Source of the DNA: Puccinia triticina
Taxonomy: Eukaryota > Basidiomycota > Pucciniomycetes > Pucciniales > Pucciniaceae
Assembly: GCF_026914185.1 (NCBI RefSeq)
Contig: NC_070573.1
Location: 1,736,001-1,800,000 of the forward strand
Reading direction: 5' to 3'
Length of the DNA: 64,000 bases
Under the pieces are notes generated by a model. The model had not been told where the DNA came from. It saw only the letters and a program-made list of their open reading frames with translations, and ran no database searches. Position 1 is the stretch's first letter. Each line of letters opens with the position of its first letter. The translations under genes and the position numbers were made by a program. This document shows positions 43,950-55,847 of this stretch, in pieces.

Positions 43950-44559
43950 CCTTATCTTCTCTTCGTGTATCCTTCCCCTAGGTACAGGTGTTATTATCAC
44001 ACCTGTAACCTAGAAGATAAGTGAGATTACTCCTTATACCGCAACGGCGCTTGGCTGATTTTCGCCGCGTCCCCTTACTTACGTAAAGGGTGCCAGTCCC
44101 TCCGCCTCTCGGCGTCGAGTTGGACTTTCTTCCACTGGCTTTTAGCTATAGTGTGACCCTAAACTTGCTTCCGCTACTTTACCGCCGCGGACCGCAACCA
44201 AAAATCCCATCAGCACCGAGTCACATAAGAGACCGGCGCTGACAATTGGGGGTCTGGCCGGGAATCTTTTCCTGTGTACCCAGCAAACCATATAATTCTT
44301 ACATATAAAGAATCTCTTTACATTAAAAGTCCGCTCCGACTCCGGTCGCTGTTTCTAAGACAACCCTCCTCTCTTAGAAGCTTTTATAGCTCTTTCCCCG
44401 ATCACGGTCGGCTCATACTTAACACCTTGGCTGATAAAGAGTTCTTCTTGCTATCCTCACAGACTTGAGCCTTGCTTCCGGTCATCGCACGATAACCAGT
44501 ACTCTTGACTGAAACGACTGAGCTCTCCAAACTCTTCACCTGATCCTGTATCATAAACA

Positions 44560-44636
44560 GTAAGAGATCATCTAATATTTTAGTGTTTTTTTTCTTCGGT
44601 ACCATCTAACGATAATCTTTCTATTGCGTTTCAATA
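44560..44636 (+). other. Predicted intron that creates the ORF1 start codon
   Basis: Donor is GTAAGAG (44560), branch CTAAC (44606-44610) and acceptor TTTCAATAG (ends 44637 if the shared G is counted). Joining ...ATAAACA (last base 44559) to TGTCTACTTCT (44638) makes A|TG TCT ACT. This supplies the only ATG upstream of gag-pol and is in frame with the following 239 codons. The exact acceptor end is 44637. Confidence 0.7.
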
Positions 44637-44637
44637 G

Positions 44638-45356
44638 TGTCTACTTCTAAGCTTACGTACGCTGGAGCCGTCCGTTCAACCACTCCTACCTCCGATCCGG
44701 TCCCTGCGATCACTAGACAACCTGTCAAGAAGATCCCAACCGCAGCGTCAGAGAGCTCTCGAACGGTAGCGGCCCCCAAGAAACCGAAAATAGTTCGCAA
44801 ACCAAAGAGCCCAGCTGTCGTCCCTTCTGAGTGGGACTTGGAGCCTGTCGATAACAACGCTCGTCCTCCTTCTCCCTTCCTTAAAACTCCCAATCTTCCC
44901 AGCGGTTCGGCTAACCCCGCCGGTCCTACGGTGACGAAACCAAAAGCGAAGAAGGCCGCCCCATCGACTGATCCCTTCAAAAGCAACGAACCAGTCTCTA
45001 AGCTTATCGATCGAGACACTCCTGGCTCTCTCACTCAGATTAAAATAAAAAAGGTTTACAAACCTGCTCAAGGTTCCGCGACTGTAGAGTCAAAGACGAA
45101 ATCTAACCCCTCTCAACCCGCTCTAAGTGAATCTTCGAGTAAAAAATCCGTATTTGACGACGGTACCTTCGATCCAAAGACGAAAGAGAAGCTCGAGAAT
45201 TACTTCGTCCCTCGGGGAAGAACTGTCGTATCAAACTACTCTACGACTTCGTCAATCATCCCGAGCTCCGAAGATACTCGTGAATCTCATCAACTTGCTG
45301 ACAGTAGTGATTTAGATATCATCACTGGTCAGCATTTTCTTTCATTTTTATCCTAA
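44638..45356 (+). CDS. Gypsy ORF1: start codon split by an intron, 239 codons
   Basis: The start codon is formed by A44559 joined to T44638-G44639. The unspliced frame has no ATG at all. The protein starts MSTSKLTYAGAVRS and is low-complexity and mostly disordered: Pro/Ser/Lys-rich with basic stretches (KKPKIVRKPKSP, KPKAKKAAP) and no Met after the first. It has no recognised domain. It might be a nucleic-acid-binding accessory or an extra Gag segment. It ends in TAA (45354-45356). The gag-pol ATG follows after 9 nt in the same frame, with CTA directly after the stop. Reinitiation or readthrough is possible but not shown. Because the LTRs are identical, an open frame this long by chance in a young copy cannot be excluded, but the ATG absence argues for selection. 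Confidence 0.65.
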
Positions 45357-45365
45357 CTACCGAAG

Positions 45366-48300
45366 ATGAGTTCTAACAACTCGTCTCGCTCGCGTACTAG
45401 GAGCAACCGCCCAGCTCTTCTCGAGGCCCAAGATCTTACCGGGGCCCCTAGGGGCCGACATGCTAAAAAATCTCAACCCCAGAATCCACCCGATGCTCCA
45501 GGGACTGAAAAGTCAACTGGACGGCCGGAATCTAGCAGAGGAGACGAAGGACAACGACATGATGATCCTGTGCCTCGAGGCAGCGAAGAGTCTCAACTCG
45601 ACGATCGTTCATATCATCAGTCCGGAACAATTCCGAATACTGTACGGGAATTGGGACATCGAAGCGGAGTGGGAGGATTACCAATCCGGCCCGAAGCACC
45701 GGATGTATATGAGGAAGAGGGGCGAAGAACCGACTCCGACCCCAGGTCCCCAACCTATGGAAGAGTTGAGCCCGACTCCTCTAGCACCGTCGTTGGAGCC
45801 GATGACCCCTCAGATGCAAGAGAAGTCCTTGCTCCATTTCCCTCCGCTGTCCAGCCACCAACCAATGGTAACGGACACTCCTCCGTCGACAGCTTGGCCG
45901 CTTCCTCAGCATACGGCCAACTTGACTCAGAACATAAATTCCCTCCCGCCTCCGCCCCAGTATCCACAGGCGACGGTTCCTCAACCTCCTCCCCCAAGAG
46001 CTGCCGAAAGTTCAGATCAGAACCGCCGCAACCCTCCGTCGGGAGGAAATCGCAGGGGGAGAGGCCGGAGAAACTCCAGACAGAACCGATCCAACCCCTG
46101 GATCCCTCCTCCAGCGCAATCGAGGAATCATCAACCTTACAACTCGACCAACGCCAGAGAGCGCCGGCGGATCTCTCATCAAATGTCCATACATTACGAG
46201 ATGATCCGCCTCAACCGTACGACCCAAGCGCAATATCAAGCGCTGGAATCTCTGCGCAATCAGAACGCCGGATACGACAATCATCATCAACACCCCGAGG
46301 ACGAGCAGATGCTCGAGGATTAACCTCAGGTGAGCTCATCCCAATCCTTAAGAACTTGTTTACAAGTATCGAAAAGGTAGTTGATTCTAACTGCTCTTTG
46401 TTATCAAAACAGGTTAACAGCGATGTAACTATTAGCTTGGGTAACTTATTGAATAGACAATCCGACTTGTATGAGCAGAAGTTTCGCTCTCTCATTTTTT
46501 CTTCCGATAACTCTATTGCTACTTTGCAACAAATTGTTAGAGCGGTACCTCAAGTAGAATATTTGTACAAACAATCCCCGCTTGTTGTAGATACAAATAA
46601 AACTTGTAAAGATCTCTCTTCTAAGCTTGACATGGTAATCAAACAAACTGTCTCTATTACTGATATCAAAAACATTCGAGATACTTTGGTCGAACTTAAT
46701 AAGAGAGAAGACCTCTCTAAAAAAGCGTTTGATAATCTCTTTGCACTTGTCTATGATAAGTTGGAAGACAATAAAAACAATTTGAATGAGTTTGTCAATA
46801 AGTTGAAGCCCTTGAGTGAACAAACTCTTTTAAAAAATTCTCGCAATAATTCTCTTGACTTTTTTCCTCCTTCAAACCTGACTGCTCAATCCAGCAGGGA
46901 TAAAGGGAAAAATGTTGAGAAATGTCATTCTGTTGAATTACCACCTGCTGTAGGAACTTCCAACAGTCATAAAAATCCAGAGCAAATTTGTTCTTGCCAT
47001 GAAAAAATCTCTGAACTTAAGTTTGAGCATGAGCTCCTTAAAGAAGTCAATGACAAACTTGATTTCCTTGTAGAAATAGGAGAACAACCTATTAAAGACA
47101 TTAATGAGAGAATTTTTTCAATGGAGAAGAAGAATGAGGAGCGCTTTTCTACTTTACTTGATAAATTGGAAGAGTTGAAAACTCTGAGCACTACTTTGGT
47201 TACTAAGTCCAGTGCTCCATTGAGTAATGTAAATGTTAATCCAAATAACACAAGCACCTTTTCTCCTGGCCAAATTCCACAAGTAGTACCCAAACAACAA
47301 GGAAAGGAGAATTTTTTCAATGTTAACCAGACCAAAACAGAAATGGACCCTGGTAGACTAAATGAATTGTTTGAAATCCCTATGACTACTCCTCACCAGC
47401 CCCAAATAACAACTAGACAAGATATTTCTCAAGAGTCCAGTAAAGTTATACTACAAGGCTTGTCTAAAATGGAAGCCTGGCCTACCTTCTCTGGAGAAGG
47501 AGAATATAATCACGTAGACTTTATTGAATGGATTGATACAATTCAACAAGACTCTAGAATTGAGGACATTGTTATTACTTCTAAATTGAAAAACATGTTC
47601 ACTGGTGTAGCCCATGCATGGTTTTCCAGTGTTAGATCTATGGTGGGAGATAAACCTTGGTCCTTCTGGAAAGATGCCATAAATCAGAAGTATGGGACTC
47701 CAGCATGGAGACGCAGACTTCTTATTATTTACCAGAAAGACAAATTTGTTCCTGGTACTACACCAGCAGCAACTTGGGTCACAAGACAGTATAAAAGGAT
47801 CATGGCTTGTGAACCTCAAACAAATCATGAAAGTCTTATGTTTAAGCTTTTGACCCAGATGGAAGGAGATGTTAGTTTTGCTGCTCAAAATGCAATGAAA
47901 GACAATCAGACTTTAACTTCTCTTATTAATGCTTTAGAAGATATTGCAGAATATACTAACATAGGCAAGAGAAAACCTGGTTATATGCAGAATGGCAAAA
48001 CTTACTCTAATCCTAATGGATCAGACAAAAATAAGGATAATTCAACTAAGTCCAATACTGAAGTCAAATGTTATTCTTGTGATAAGACAGGGCATACTTC
48101 AAGGAATTGCCCTAAAAATTCCAAGAAGGTAGCTGCTATAGGTGATGAGGATGACACAGAAAAACCTGAAGCAGATTCAGAAAGTGATTCTGGAAACCAG
48201 AAGGCTGATCCAAATGTCCTCTGTGTAATTCCTAACACTTTGGATTATTTCATCACACCTATCAGTGGTAGCAATAAGATTGTTTCCATGACATGTCGTG

Positions 48301-51300
48301 GAAAAACATGTAAAGTCCTGTTAGACTCTGGAGCTTTCAAGTCAGTTGTAGGACAGAATTATTTATCTAAATTCTGCCCTGATTGGGAAAAATTTGTCAT
48401 ATCAAAATCTTATGACAAATTCCACAGTTGCTCAGACAAGCTTAACACATTGGGAATAGTTAAAGTGCATCTTAAGTTTGGCAACTATGTTTTCCCTACT
48501 GATTTTATTGTTATTGAAAATGCAGTTGTCAATTACTTCATAATAGGAAATGACTACTTAAGTCACTTTAAAATTTCTATTATGAATGACTCAGGCAGCT
48601 ATTTCAAAATTGGTACAGATAACTTTAAACATCAATTTGTGAAAGATAAAAACAATGTAGTAGCTATGACTCAATCATCACAAGAAGCTTTCACTCAAGA
48701 AGTAATTGAGAGTTCTAAAATAAATGTAAATCTCTCTGAAATTCAGAGAAAACAATTATTTCAATTACTTTTTGACAATAAATCAGCTTTTGCCACGATA
48801 GAAGAACCATTTGGCGCAATTAAAGGCCATGAGGTTAAGATTACTTTAAGTATTGATAGACCTTATCCCCCAGTACTTCGTAAAGCACCATATCCTGCTA
48901 GTCCTAGAAGCAGAGAAGCTTTAGAAGAACATATACAGGCTCTACTTAAGCTCAAAGTAATTAGAAAAGTGGGAGCAAATGAATTAGTTGATATAACTAC
49001 ACCAGTTATTATTGCCTGGCATAACAACAAGTCAAGACTAGTAGGAGACTTCAGAGCACTTAACACCTATACTAATCCTGACAGGTACCCTATGCCTAAA
49101 ATTATGGAATCCTTAAGTAAACTGCATAATTCTAAATACATCACTTGCATGGATGTACTTAAAGGATTTCACCAAAATGTTATTCACCCAGACAGCAGAC
49201 AATTTTTGAGAATAGTCTGCCATCTAGGTGTATTTGAATATTTGCGCATGCCTTTTGGTATTAAAAATGCACCATCACATTTTCAGAGAATGATGGATAG
49301 TGAATTTGCCAATGAATTGAATCAGCTTTGGCTCATTATCTACATAGATGATATTATTGTCTTCTCTGATAATTGGGATGAGCATTTGTGCAGATTAAAA
49401 ATAGTCCTAAACAAAGTCACTAAAATGAATATGAAAATTTCACTTTCCAAGTGTCAATTTGGTTTTTCTGAGTTAAAAGCCTTGGGACACATTGTTAGTG
49501 GACTTTCTCTAGGAATTGACAAGCACAGAGTAGCTGCAGTTCTTTTGAAACCTATACCACAAAACTTAAAAGAAATGCAAATGTTTTTAGGTTTTGCAGG
49601 ATATTACAGGTTACACATTAAAAATTTTGGAGCTATGGCTTCCAGCCTGTATAAACTGTGTAGCCCTAGTGTAGTTTTCGAAATGACTGCAGAACGCGTA
49701 GCCGCTTATGAAGCAATTAAATTTGCTTTAACAAATGCTCCTTTGCTCTTCCATCCAGATCCTAAGTTACGCTTCATATTGTACGTCGACGCGTGCATGG
49801 AAGGAATAGGAGCAGCATTGCACCAAATCCAAATAATTGATGATAAACCTATTGAAGGGGCCATTTGCTTTATTTCCAGACAACTCAAAGACTCAGAGAA
49901 AAAGTATGGAGCTTCTCAACTAGAGTGTCTTTGTTTAGTCTGGGCCCTTGATAAGCTTTATTATTATTTAGATGGTTGTGAATTTGATGTTATCACAGAT
50001 TGTATTGCACTAAGATCTTTAGTCAATATGAAAACACCAAATAGACACATGCTAAGATGGCAAATTTCCATCCAAGAATGGCGTGGGTCTATGACTATAA
50101 TTCACAGAGATGGTATTATCCATAAAAATGCTGATGGACTTTCTAGATGGGCTCTTCCAAACAATTCAGATAATCCAGCTTATGACGCAGAAGATGAAGA
50201 AACAGCTGTTCCAGTTACATCTATCCTGCCTTTTCCCATGAGGATGTCTGAGTGTCTTGCTAATTGGGCTCTACCTAATGACGAAAATAATCCTGCTTTT
50301 GAAGAAGAGATTATTGATGACACTCAACCAATAATGGCAGTCTCTGTCTCAGGTTTGGCCAGTTCATTTTGGAATTTAATTGAGAAGAGCTATGAGTCCA
50401 ACAAAAACACAGTTATTCTTCTCCAGCTGCTTAAATCTAAACATTCAGATCAAGGTCTTGTAGAGAAACTTGAAGGAGTTTGGAAAAAGCATTTTTTAGA
50501 AGAAAGATTTGTACTCTTAGATGGGTTATTGTACCACAGAAGAGAACATAATTCTTCAGTAGTACTCATATCAGATGATCATAAGAATATTATTTTGAAT
50601 GAATGTCATGACAGCATTACTGCTGGACACTTTTCCAAGGAAAGAACCATCAACAGAGTACAGGGTTTAGCCTGGTGGCCTGAATGGCGAAACCAAGTAT
50701 CTAAGTACTGTGACTCCTGTGACAGATGCCAGAAAGCAAATAGGTCTACAGGTAAGAAACTTGGTCTTTTACAAACTATTGAAGAACCTAAAGGAAGATG
50801 GGAAGTCATTAACATGGACTTTGTTACAGCACTCCCCCCTGCAGGGTCAGAAAGCTATAATGCTGTCCTAGTAGTTTGTGACAGATTCTCCAAAAGAGCC
50901 AGATTCTTACCATGTTATAAGGATAGCAGTGCTATGGACATAGCTTTGATTTTCTGGAACAACATTGTTAGTGATGTTGGTTGTCCTAGAGTAATTATTA
51001 GTGACAGAGATCCAAAATTTACGTCAGACTTCTGGCAAAATTTATTTGAAATCCTTGGAACCAAATTGGCATTTTCAACTGCTTACCACCCTCAAACAGA
51101 TGGTTTGGCTGAAAGGATGATCCAAACTTTAGAGGATATGATCAGGAGATATTGTGCCTATGGAGTAGACTTCAAGACCAGTGATGGATATACACATGAC
51201 TGGGTATCTCTCTTGCCTGCTCTAGAATTTGCTTATAATTCAAGCAAACATTCCACAACAGGAATCACTCCTTTTGAACTCAAAAGAGGTTGGATCCCAA

Positions 51301-51923
51301 ATATGCCTAAGGATTTCTTGCTCTCTAAAACGATTGCTTTACACCCTAGCTCTGAATGTTTCCAAAAAATGATGTTTCAGGCAGGTGAACAAGCAGCTAC
51401 ATGTGTTAAAGAAGCAACTGACTACAACAAAGAACGCTGGGATAAGACCCATAAAGATCATAACCTTGAAATAGGCGACAGAGTTCTTATCTCAACTGTA
51501 AACTTTAACAACCTGGGAGGACCAAGGAAGTTAAAAGATGCTTTTATTGGCCCTTTTGTTATTAATAGGTTTCATGGAAGAAATGCTGTAGAAGTTATCT
51601 TGTCTGAAGAATTTAATCAGAGACACCCTACTTTTCCAATTAGCTTATGTAAAAAGTACATTGACCCTGATGACAACTCTGTAAGAACTTCTGCAGTACC
51701 AGTTGTTCCACCAATTGAAGTGGACCAAAGTTCAAAATTGCCCCTCAAAATTTTAAAAGAGAAGACTGTAAGGAAGCAGGGAAAAGATTGCAAGTTGTTT
51801 TTAGTTAGGTTCAAGAATAGCCAACCAGATGAAGATCTATGGCTAGAACCTGAGAATATCAGCAACAGCCAAGTCTTGCTTAGGCAATTCAGAGCTTCCA
51901 AGAGATCTAAAAATTCCTCTTGA
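45366..51923 (+). CDS. gag-pol: Gypsy Gag-Pol polyprotein, 2185 residues
   Basis: This is a single open frame with no frameshift between gag and pol. Residues 1-330 are disordered, Ser/Pro/Arg-rich. Residues 330-650 contain coiled-coil-like helices. Residues 702-870 are the capsid-type Retrotrans_gag region ([20 protein letters not shown]). A CCHC zinc knuckle [14 protein letters not shown] is at 902-915. The protease LLDSGA is near 985, RT with YIDD at 1326-1329, RNase H YVDACMEG near 1473 ([16 protein letters not shown] further on) and the integrase HHCC zinc region at about 1747-1790. The DD35E residues are near D1818, D1880 and E1916. A chromodomain-like end ([14 protein letters not shown]...LWLEPENI) is at about 2110-2160. 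All catalytic residues I can check are present. The chromodomain suggests targeting to heterochromatin, as in chromoviruses. The ATG context is AAGATGA, and it is the first ATG of the unspliced leader. Confidence 0.96.
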   Translation: MSSNNSSRSRTRSNRPALLEAQDLTGAPRGRHAKKSQPQNPPDAPGTEKSTGRPESSRGDEGQRHDDPVPRGSEESQLDDRSYHQSGTIPNTVRELGHRSGVGGLPIRPEAPDVYEEEGRRTDSDPRSPTYGRVEPDSSSTVVGADDPSDAREVLAPFPSAVQPPTNGNGHSSVDSLAASSAYGQLDSEHKFPPASAPVSTGDGSSTSSPKSCRKFRSEPPQPSVGRKSQGERPEKLQTEPIQPLDPSSSAIEESSTLQLDQRQRAPADLSSNVHTLRDDPPQPYDPSAISSAGISAQSERRIRQSSSTPRGRADARGLTSGELIPILKNLFTSIEKVVDSNCSLLSKQVNSDVTISLGNLLNRQSDLYEQKFRSLIFSSDNSIATLQQIVRAVPQVEYLYKQSPLVVDTNKTCKDLSSKLDMVIKQTVSITDIKNIRDTLVELNKREDLSKKAFDNLFALVYDKLEDNKNNLNEFVNKLKPLSEQTLLKNSRNNSLDFFPPSNLTAQSSRDKGKNVEKCHSVELPPAVGTSNSHKNPEQICSCHEKISELKFEHELLKEVNDKLDFLVEIGEQPIKDINERIFSMEKKNEERFSTLLDKLEELKTLSTTLVTKSSAPLSNVNVNPNNTSTFSPGQIPQVVPKQQGKENFFNVNQTKTEMDPGRLNELFEIPMTTPHQPQITTRQDISQESSKVILQGLSKMEAWPTFSGEGEYNHVDFIEWIDTIQQDSRIEDIVITSKLKNMFTGVAHAWFSSVRSMVGDKPWSFWKDAINQKYGTPAWRRRLLIIYQKDKFVPGTTPAATWVTRQYKRIMACEPQTNHESLMFKLLTQMEGDVSFAAQNAMKDNQTLTSLINALEDIAEYTNIGKRKPGYMQNGKTYSNPNGSDKNKDNSTKSNTEVKCYSCDKTGHTSRNCPKNSKKVAAIGDEDDTEKPEADSESDSGNQKADPNVLCVIPNTLDYFITPISGSNKIVSMTCRGKTCKVLLDSGAFKSVVGQNYLSKFCPDWEKFVISKSYDKFHSCSDKLNTLGIVKVHLKFGNYVFPTDFIVIENAVVNYFIIGNDYLSHFKISIMNDSGSYFKIGTDNFKHQFVKDKNNVVAMTQSSQEAFTQEVIESSKINVNLSEIQRKQLFQLLFDNKSAFATIEEPFGAIKGHEVKITLSIDRPYPPVLRKAPYPASPRSREALEEHIQALLKLKVIRKVGANELVDITTPVIIAWHNNKSRLVGDFRALNTYTNPDRYPMPKIMESLSKLHNSKYITCMDVLKGFHQNVIHPDSRQFLRIVCHLGVFEYLRMPFGIKNAPSHFQRMMDSEFANELNQLWLIIYIDDIIVFSDNWDEHLCRLKIVLNKVTKMNMKISLSKCQFGFSELKALGHIVSGLSLGIDKHRVAAVLLKPIPQNLKEMQMFLGFAGYYRLHIKNFGAMASSLYKLCSPSVVFEMTAERVAAYEAIKFALTNAPLLFHPDPKLRFILYVDACMEGIGAALHQIQIIDDKPIEGAICFISRQLKDSEKKYGASQLECLCLVWALDKLYYYLDGCEFDVITDCIALRSLVNMKTPNRHMLRWQISIQEWRGSMTIIHRDGIIHKNADGLSRWALPNNSDNPAYDAEDEETAVPVTSILPFPMRMSECLANWALPNDENNPAFEEEIIDDTQPIMAVSVSGLASSFWNLIEKSYESNKNTVILLQLLKSKHSDQGLVEKLEGVWKKHFLEERFVLLDGLLYHRREHNSSVVLISDDHKNIILNECHDSITAGHFSKERTINRVQGLAWWPEWRNQVSKYCDSCDRCQKANRSTGKKLGLLQTIEEPKGRWEVINMDFVTALPPAGSESYNAVLVVCDRFSKRARFLPCYKDSSAMDIALIFWNNIVSDVGCPRVIISDRDPKFTSDFWQNLFEILGTKLAFSTAYHPQTDGLAERMIQTLEDMIRRYCAYGVDFKTSDGYTHDWVSLLPALEFAYNSSKHSTTGITPFELKRGWIPNMPKDFLLSKTIALHPSSECFQKMMFQAGEQAATCVKEATDYNKERWDKTHKDHNLEIGDRVLISTVNFNNLGGPRKLKDAFIGPFVINRFHGRNAVEVILSEEFNQRHPTFPISLCKKYIDPDDNSVRTSAVPVVPPIEVDQSSKLPLKILKEKTVRKQGKDCKLFLVRFKNSQPDEDLWLEPENISNSQVLLRQFRASKRSKNSS
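45460..46323 (+). CDS. Overprinted 287-codon ORF inside gag-pol
   Basis: It lies in another frame of the gag-pol N-terminus. Its ATG is the second ATG of the transcript, 94 nt after the gag-pol ATG. The N-terminal third looks protein-like ([20 protein letters not shown]). The middle is Pro-rich, and residues ~190-210 are an RGG/RNR-type basic patch ([17 protein letters not shown]). The C-terminus is Gln/Met-rich with a likely helix. It contains many Met, while gag-pol residues 2-429 contain none, so the ATGs of this stretch are concentrated in this frame. It is not recognised as a known family. It could be an RNA-binding accessory protein made by leaky scanning, or a by-product of composition. 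Confidence 0.5.
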   Translation: MLKNLNPRIHPMLQGLKSQLDGRNLAEETKDNDMMILCLEAAKSLNSTIVHIISPEQFRILYGNWDIEAEWEDYQSGPKHRMYMRKRGEEPTPTPGPQPMEELSPTPLAPSLEPMTPQMQEKSLLHFPPLSSHQPMVTDTPPSTAWPLPQHTANLTQNINSLPPPPQYPQATVPQPPPPRAAESSDQNRRNPPSGGNRRGRGRRNSRQNRSNPWIPPPAQSRNHQPYNSTNARERRRISHQMSIHYEMIRLNRTTQAQYQALESLRNQNAGYDNHHQHPEDEQMLED

Positions 51924-51948
51924 AGAGTAATTTTTTGGTGGGGGCGAA

Positions 51949-52793
51949 TGTCAGACACTGAGACACTAAGTCCATGTGTCTACAATGGATAGTACATGTC
52001 TTATAACCTAATGGTTAAAGACTGCTTTAATAATTGCCTCATGTACATGAAGTCAAGAGTTCAATTCCCTGTCATTACATTAATTATGTACCTTTTATTC
52101 ATATGTACTATTATTATGTACTTATTAGATATTTCACATTCTTTTGAATATGTAATTAACCTTATTTCACACTGATTACATAGTTGTACATACAGAGAGA
52201 GATAATCTTATCTCTCTGTATTTATCCTGATTAAGCTCAATTTATGTACAAATGGGGAGATTACATACCCATTTGTGTAAATCCCCTTCTGAATTCCGTG
52301 ATCACTCCTCCTTGGAGTTAAGGATCCTTCAGGACCTTGACTCGAAGGAGGGAGAGGATCCCTGCAATATAAAAAGGGAGGTCTCTCCCCTGTAGAGATT
52401 CTCCCACCAAGATTATTGCCATACAAACCCGTGTACCTTACTGAAAATACAGTGAGTGGGGTTTATACATAATCTACTAACCTTTTCTTCCCTTACAGCC
52501 TTATCTTCTCTTCGTGTATCCTTCCCCTAGGTACAGGTGTTATTATCACACCTGTAACCTAGAAGATAAGTGAGATTACTCCTTATACCGCAACGGCGCT
52601 TGGCTGATTTTCGCCGCGTCCCCTTACTTACGTAAAGGGTGCCAGTCCCTCCGCCTCTCGGCGTCGAGTTGGACTTTCTTCCACTGGCTTTTAGCTATAG
52701 TGTGACCCTAAACTTGCTTCCGCTACTTTACCGCCGCGGACCGCAACCAAAAATCCCATCAGCACCGAGTCACATAAGAGACCGGCGCTGACA
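51949..52793 (+). repeat. Gypsy 3' LTR
   Basis: It is identical by eye to 43400-44244 over 845 bp. It begins 25 bp after the gag-pol stop, following the purine tract at 51937-51948. Confidence 0.95.
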
Positions 52794-54836
52794 AAGGCAA
52801 ACGCAGAGACCAAGCCCCGAGTTCTTCATCTTCGACAGCACCTGTCATCAAACAAGAGTCGGCCTTGGCAGCCACAACTGAACCCGACTATCCGGTGTGC
52901 TCAGATGGAGTGCATAATCCCGCCACTCAGCATCCAGCTTCAAAATGCCGGCAGCTCAGAAACAAGAAAAAGAAAAGGACGGCAAAGAAGGCAACGACTT
53001 CTCAACCCCCGACAGAATCCAATCACTCTGATTCTTTGTCCATCAGCACAACTAGCAGTGGACTGCTGTGCATCCGACAAGCACTCTCTGCAGTGAAGAC
53101 CAAGGATGTTTGCTTCCTCGACAGCGGAGCCTCCCATCACATGTTCAGCGACCGGTCTCGGTTCACCGATTATCGCAAACGATCAACGCTCATCACACTT
53201 GCAGACGGTAACACCCTCGAATCAATCGGAGAAGGATATGTATCCATTATCGCCAACGATTCCACCACCCTCAAGTTGAAAGCTCTACACGTTCCCGATC
53301 TTGCAGGTACTCTCATCAGCTTCGGACGTCTTTTCGAACGAGGATGCAACGTAGTCAGAACTAGCACCAGTTCTTTCGATCTAGTTCGCAACAAATCGGT
53401 CATTCTCTCGGCGGCCGTTATAGGCGGGGTTTGCAACATCAAATTGGCCTCCGGTTCCAAAGGTCAGTCTCCATTCACTATGGCTCATCAAGCTCTCTCG
53501 ACTGACATCAACACACTCCACAGATCCGCAGGACACCCAAACATTAAGGCTCTAAAGAAGCTATATCCAGGCATTCATGCTTCAAAAATCGACTGCGAAG
53601 CTTGCTCTCTCTCGAAATCTCACAGACTTCCATTCCCTGGCTCTCTTCCCAAAGCTACTCGACCGCTAGAGTACGTCTACATGGACCTCAGCGGTTGAAT
53701 CAATCCAAGATCCTTCGGAGGAAAGGAGTATTATTTCAAAATCACAGATTACTTCACTCGGTACCGTCACGTGTATCTATTGTCTAAGAAATCCGAAACA
53801 TTTTCTTTCTTTTTGCAATATTACAATGAAGTCACAAATCATCATTCCGCCAACATTAAAACTGTCATTTTCGATGGAGGTGGAGAATTCAACTCCAATG
53901 AATTCCTTGACTTCCTCAAAGAGAAAGGGATCACTGTTCAAGTTACTGCTCCGTACACTCCTCAACAAAACTCCGTGGCTGAAAGAGGAAATCGATCCAT
54001 GTTGGAAAAGGCTAGATGCATGCTCAAACAAGCGAATTTGCCTTCTGAATATTGGGCAGAAGCGGTCTCAACGGCGGTTCTCCTGGAGAATATCACACCG
54101 ATGCGCAAACTAAAATGGGATACTCCACATAACAAATGGTTCGGATCTCCCTTCAATGTCAGTCGGCTCAAACCCTTTGGATGCCAAGCATACGTCAACA
54201 TTCCAAAGCAGCTTTGAAACGGAAAATTTGGGGACACCTCGAAGAAGGGCATCTTGGTAGGGTACCAGCTGGGGACGCATAACTGGCGCGTCCTCCTCCC
54301 AGGGGGGAAAGTGGAGCGCTGTCACGATGTCATCTTTAACGTGACCGAATTCCCAGGAGTCTCCACATTCTCCCCAGCTGACCCATCATTTCAATTCGAC
54401 CCACTCACCCCCGTCGAATTTGATGAAATCCCTGATCAACGTCAAGAGCGGTCATCATCTCCAATGGACTCAATGCAAGACGTTCTCGACTGGAGATCAG
54501 CAGAAGACGAGCTCAACCCTGACTCTCTGACAATTGACGCCAACTCTTTCTTCAGCAATCCGGATTCCCCAATTTGAGACAATAGCCCACAACCAGCTGA
54601 ACCTCCTTCCTCACCTTCCAACCCATCTTTGGCAACCGCACATCCTCGCCCAGGTTATGACATTCTGCTCACCTCAAACATTGCACCGAAAAACATCAGC
54701 TCGGACATTGATCCCTTGCATATCCTTCACACCAAGCGGTGAGCCAATCTAGCAATGGCACTATCTGCCTCCGAAATTCCACGAACTCACCGAGAGGCAA
54801 TGCTATCTTCAGAAGCATCATCGTGGACCCAGGCGG
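52794..54836 (+). pseudogene. Copia-3 gag C-terminus, protease and integrase
   Basis: The order is KRRDQAPSS, IKQESALAAT, Cys/His remnant CSDGVHNPATQHPASKC, SISTTSSGLLCI, then protease FLDSGASHHMFSD near 53118. Pre-integrase HRSAGHPNIKAL...CEACSLSKSH and integrase VYMDLSG follow, then a TGA at 53696-53698. Next are FDGGGEFNSNEF and QQNSVAERGNRS, a TGA at 54214-54216 (expected Cys) and VGYQLGTHNWRVLLPGGKVE. Further TGAs are at 54575 and about 54739. Three of the four stand where relatives have Arg, compatible with CGA-to-TGA change. The frame stops at SSWTQA, where the solo LTR at 54837 enters. Confidence 0.9.
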
Positions 54837-55847
54837 TGTGGAACTACTCTTGGGATGAATAGAGCTGGAGAGGGAATGGTGCTTTAATGGGCTGCCTCTC
54901 TGGGAACAAGAAAAAGATATAAGAGTATGGACTCTTAAGGAAAGGTGTGGCTATAGAGGATTCTTGAGGTATGTCTTGAGGGTTACTTTTCTACTAATCT
55001 AATATTTTGTACACAGATAACAAGCTTGTCCAATCTGATTTATTGGCATAAGCAATGCTAATGATAGGTGACCAGTGATCTGAATTACTTTGACAGGATC
55101 TGATGGGGAACAAATGAAGAGGAAAACAACCCATTTTATATACACAAGAAAGAGGAGCCATGATGAAACAAGGATAGCCTGAAGGGAAGCATAGAAAATT
55201 CTACTTCTATAGGATGAAACAACCATGTGGTCAGAGTAGTGGGTCAAGGAGTCACATGATGGTGTAATAGTGGGTGGGAATGATGCCATCTTCTGGGGCT
55301 ATGGTGCAATCTTCCTAGTTAGAGGAGGGTATATGTGAGACATAACAGGGGTAGAATATTCTATGATCTAAGATAGGAGTAGTTAGGCGTTTCAGGAAGT
55401 GTTTCAGGAAGAAGTCATCTAGGGATTGAAGATAGGAGGAGTTAGGTGTTTCAGGAAGTGTTTCAGGAAGTGTTTCAGGGAGAAATAATCTAGGTGGGGT
55501 TTGGGGCTATGTCTAGTATAATGTGTATCATGTTGGGTTTGGAGGGTGAAGGGTTTCAAGGTTGCTTATACATCTTTGAGCACATGGTTCTAAGGAAACA
55601 CTAGAAGAAGGGGGTAACATGTGATCTGGGTAGATGTTTGAGACTAGGGAGAGGGTTTATCCAAGTGAGGGTGAGTGTGGGAAGAGGGAATACTATTATC
55701 CAGGGTATTACCATTGAGTGGGGATGTTGAGGGCCTTGGGCTTTGCTGACAAGGGGGCCAGAGGTATGGGATTTAGTCTTGAGGTGTGACAGCCTTGTGA
55801 TTGATGGTTGCTGATTTTCTGGGTAGATCAGGATTGGCTTACCACAG
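54837..55847 (+). mobile_element. Solo LTR inside Copia-3 RT
   Basis: It is 1011 bp, starts TGTGGAACTACTC and ends GGCTTACCACA. The TSD gcgg lies at 54833-54836 and 55848-55851. RT text SSWTQA|VESELAAMKDLKVW closes across it. It differs from family L1. A tandem TTAGGYGTTTCAGGAAGTG repeat lies at 55385-55475. Confidence 0.88.

Larger units (their letters stand above)
43400..44244 (+). repeat. Gypsy 5' LTR
   Basis: It is 845 bp with TG...CA ends. TATA box TATAAAAAG is at 43819-43827. Downstream of it the LTR has no ATG, while U3 has several. A predicted 47-bp intron lies at 43903-43949, and a hairpin (TACAGGTGT / CACCTGTA) at 43983-44010. Confidence 0.93.
43400..52793 (+). mobile_element. Intact Ty3/Gypsy retrotransposon with chromodomain-like C-terminus
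   Basis: Two 845-bp LTRs (43400-44244 and 51949-52793, TGTCAGACAC...GGCGCTGACA) look identical base for base. The TSD aaggc lies at 43395-43399 and 52794-52798. A PBS-like TGGGGGTCTGGCCGGGAA starts at 44247, and a purine tract GGTGGGGGCGAA lies before the 3' LTR. It contains a spliced 239-codon ORF, a 2185-codon gag-pol ORF and an overlapping 287-codon ORF, all without breaks. It is the youngest large insertion and looks able to transpose. Confidence 0.96.

Noticed and set aside
45755..46293. Minus-strand frames in the Gypsy 5' coding region
   Set aside because: They are antisense to two overlapping plus-strand frames, in a Ser/Pro/Arg-rich region where antisense frames open easily.
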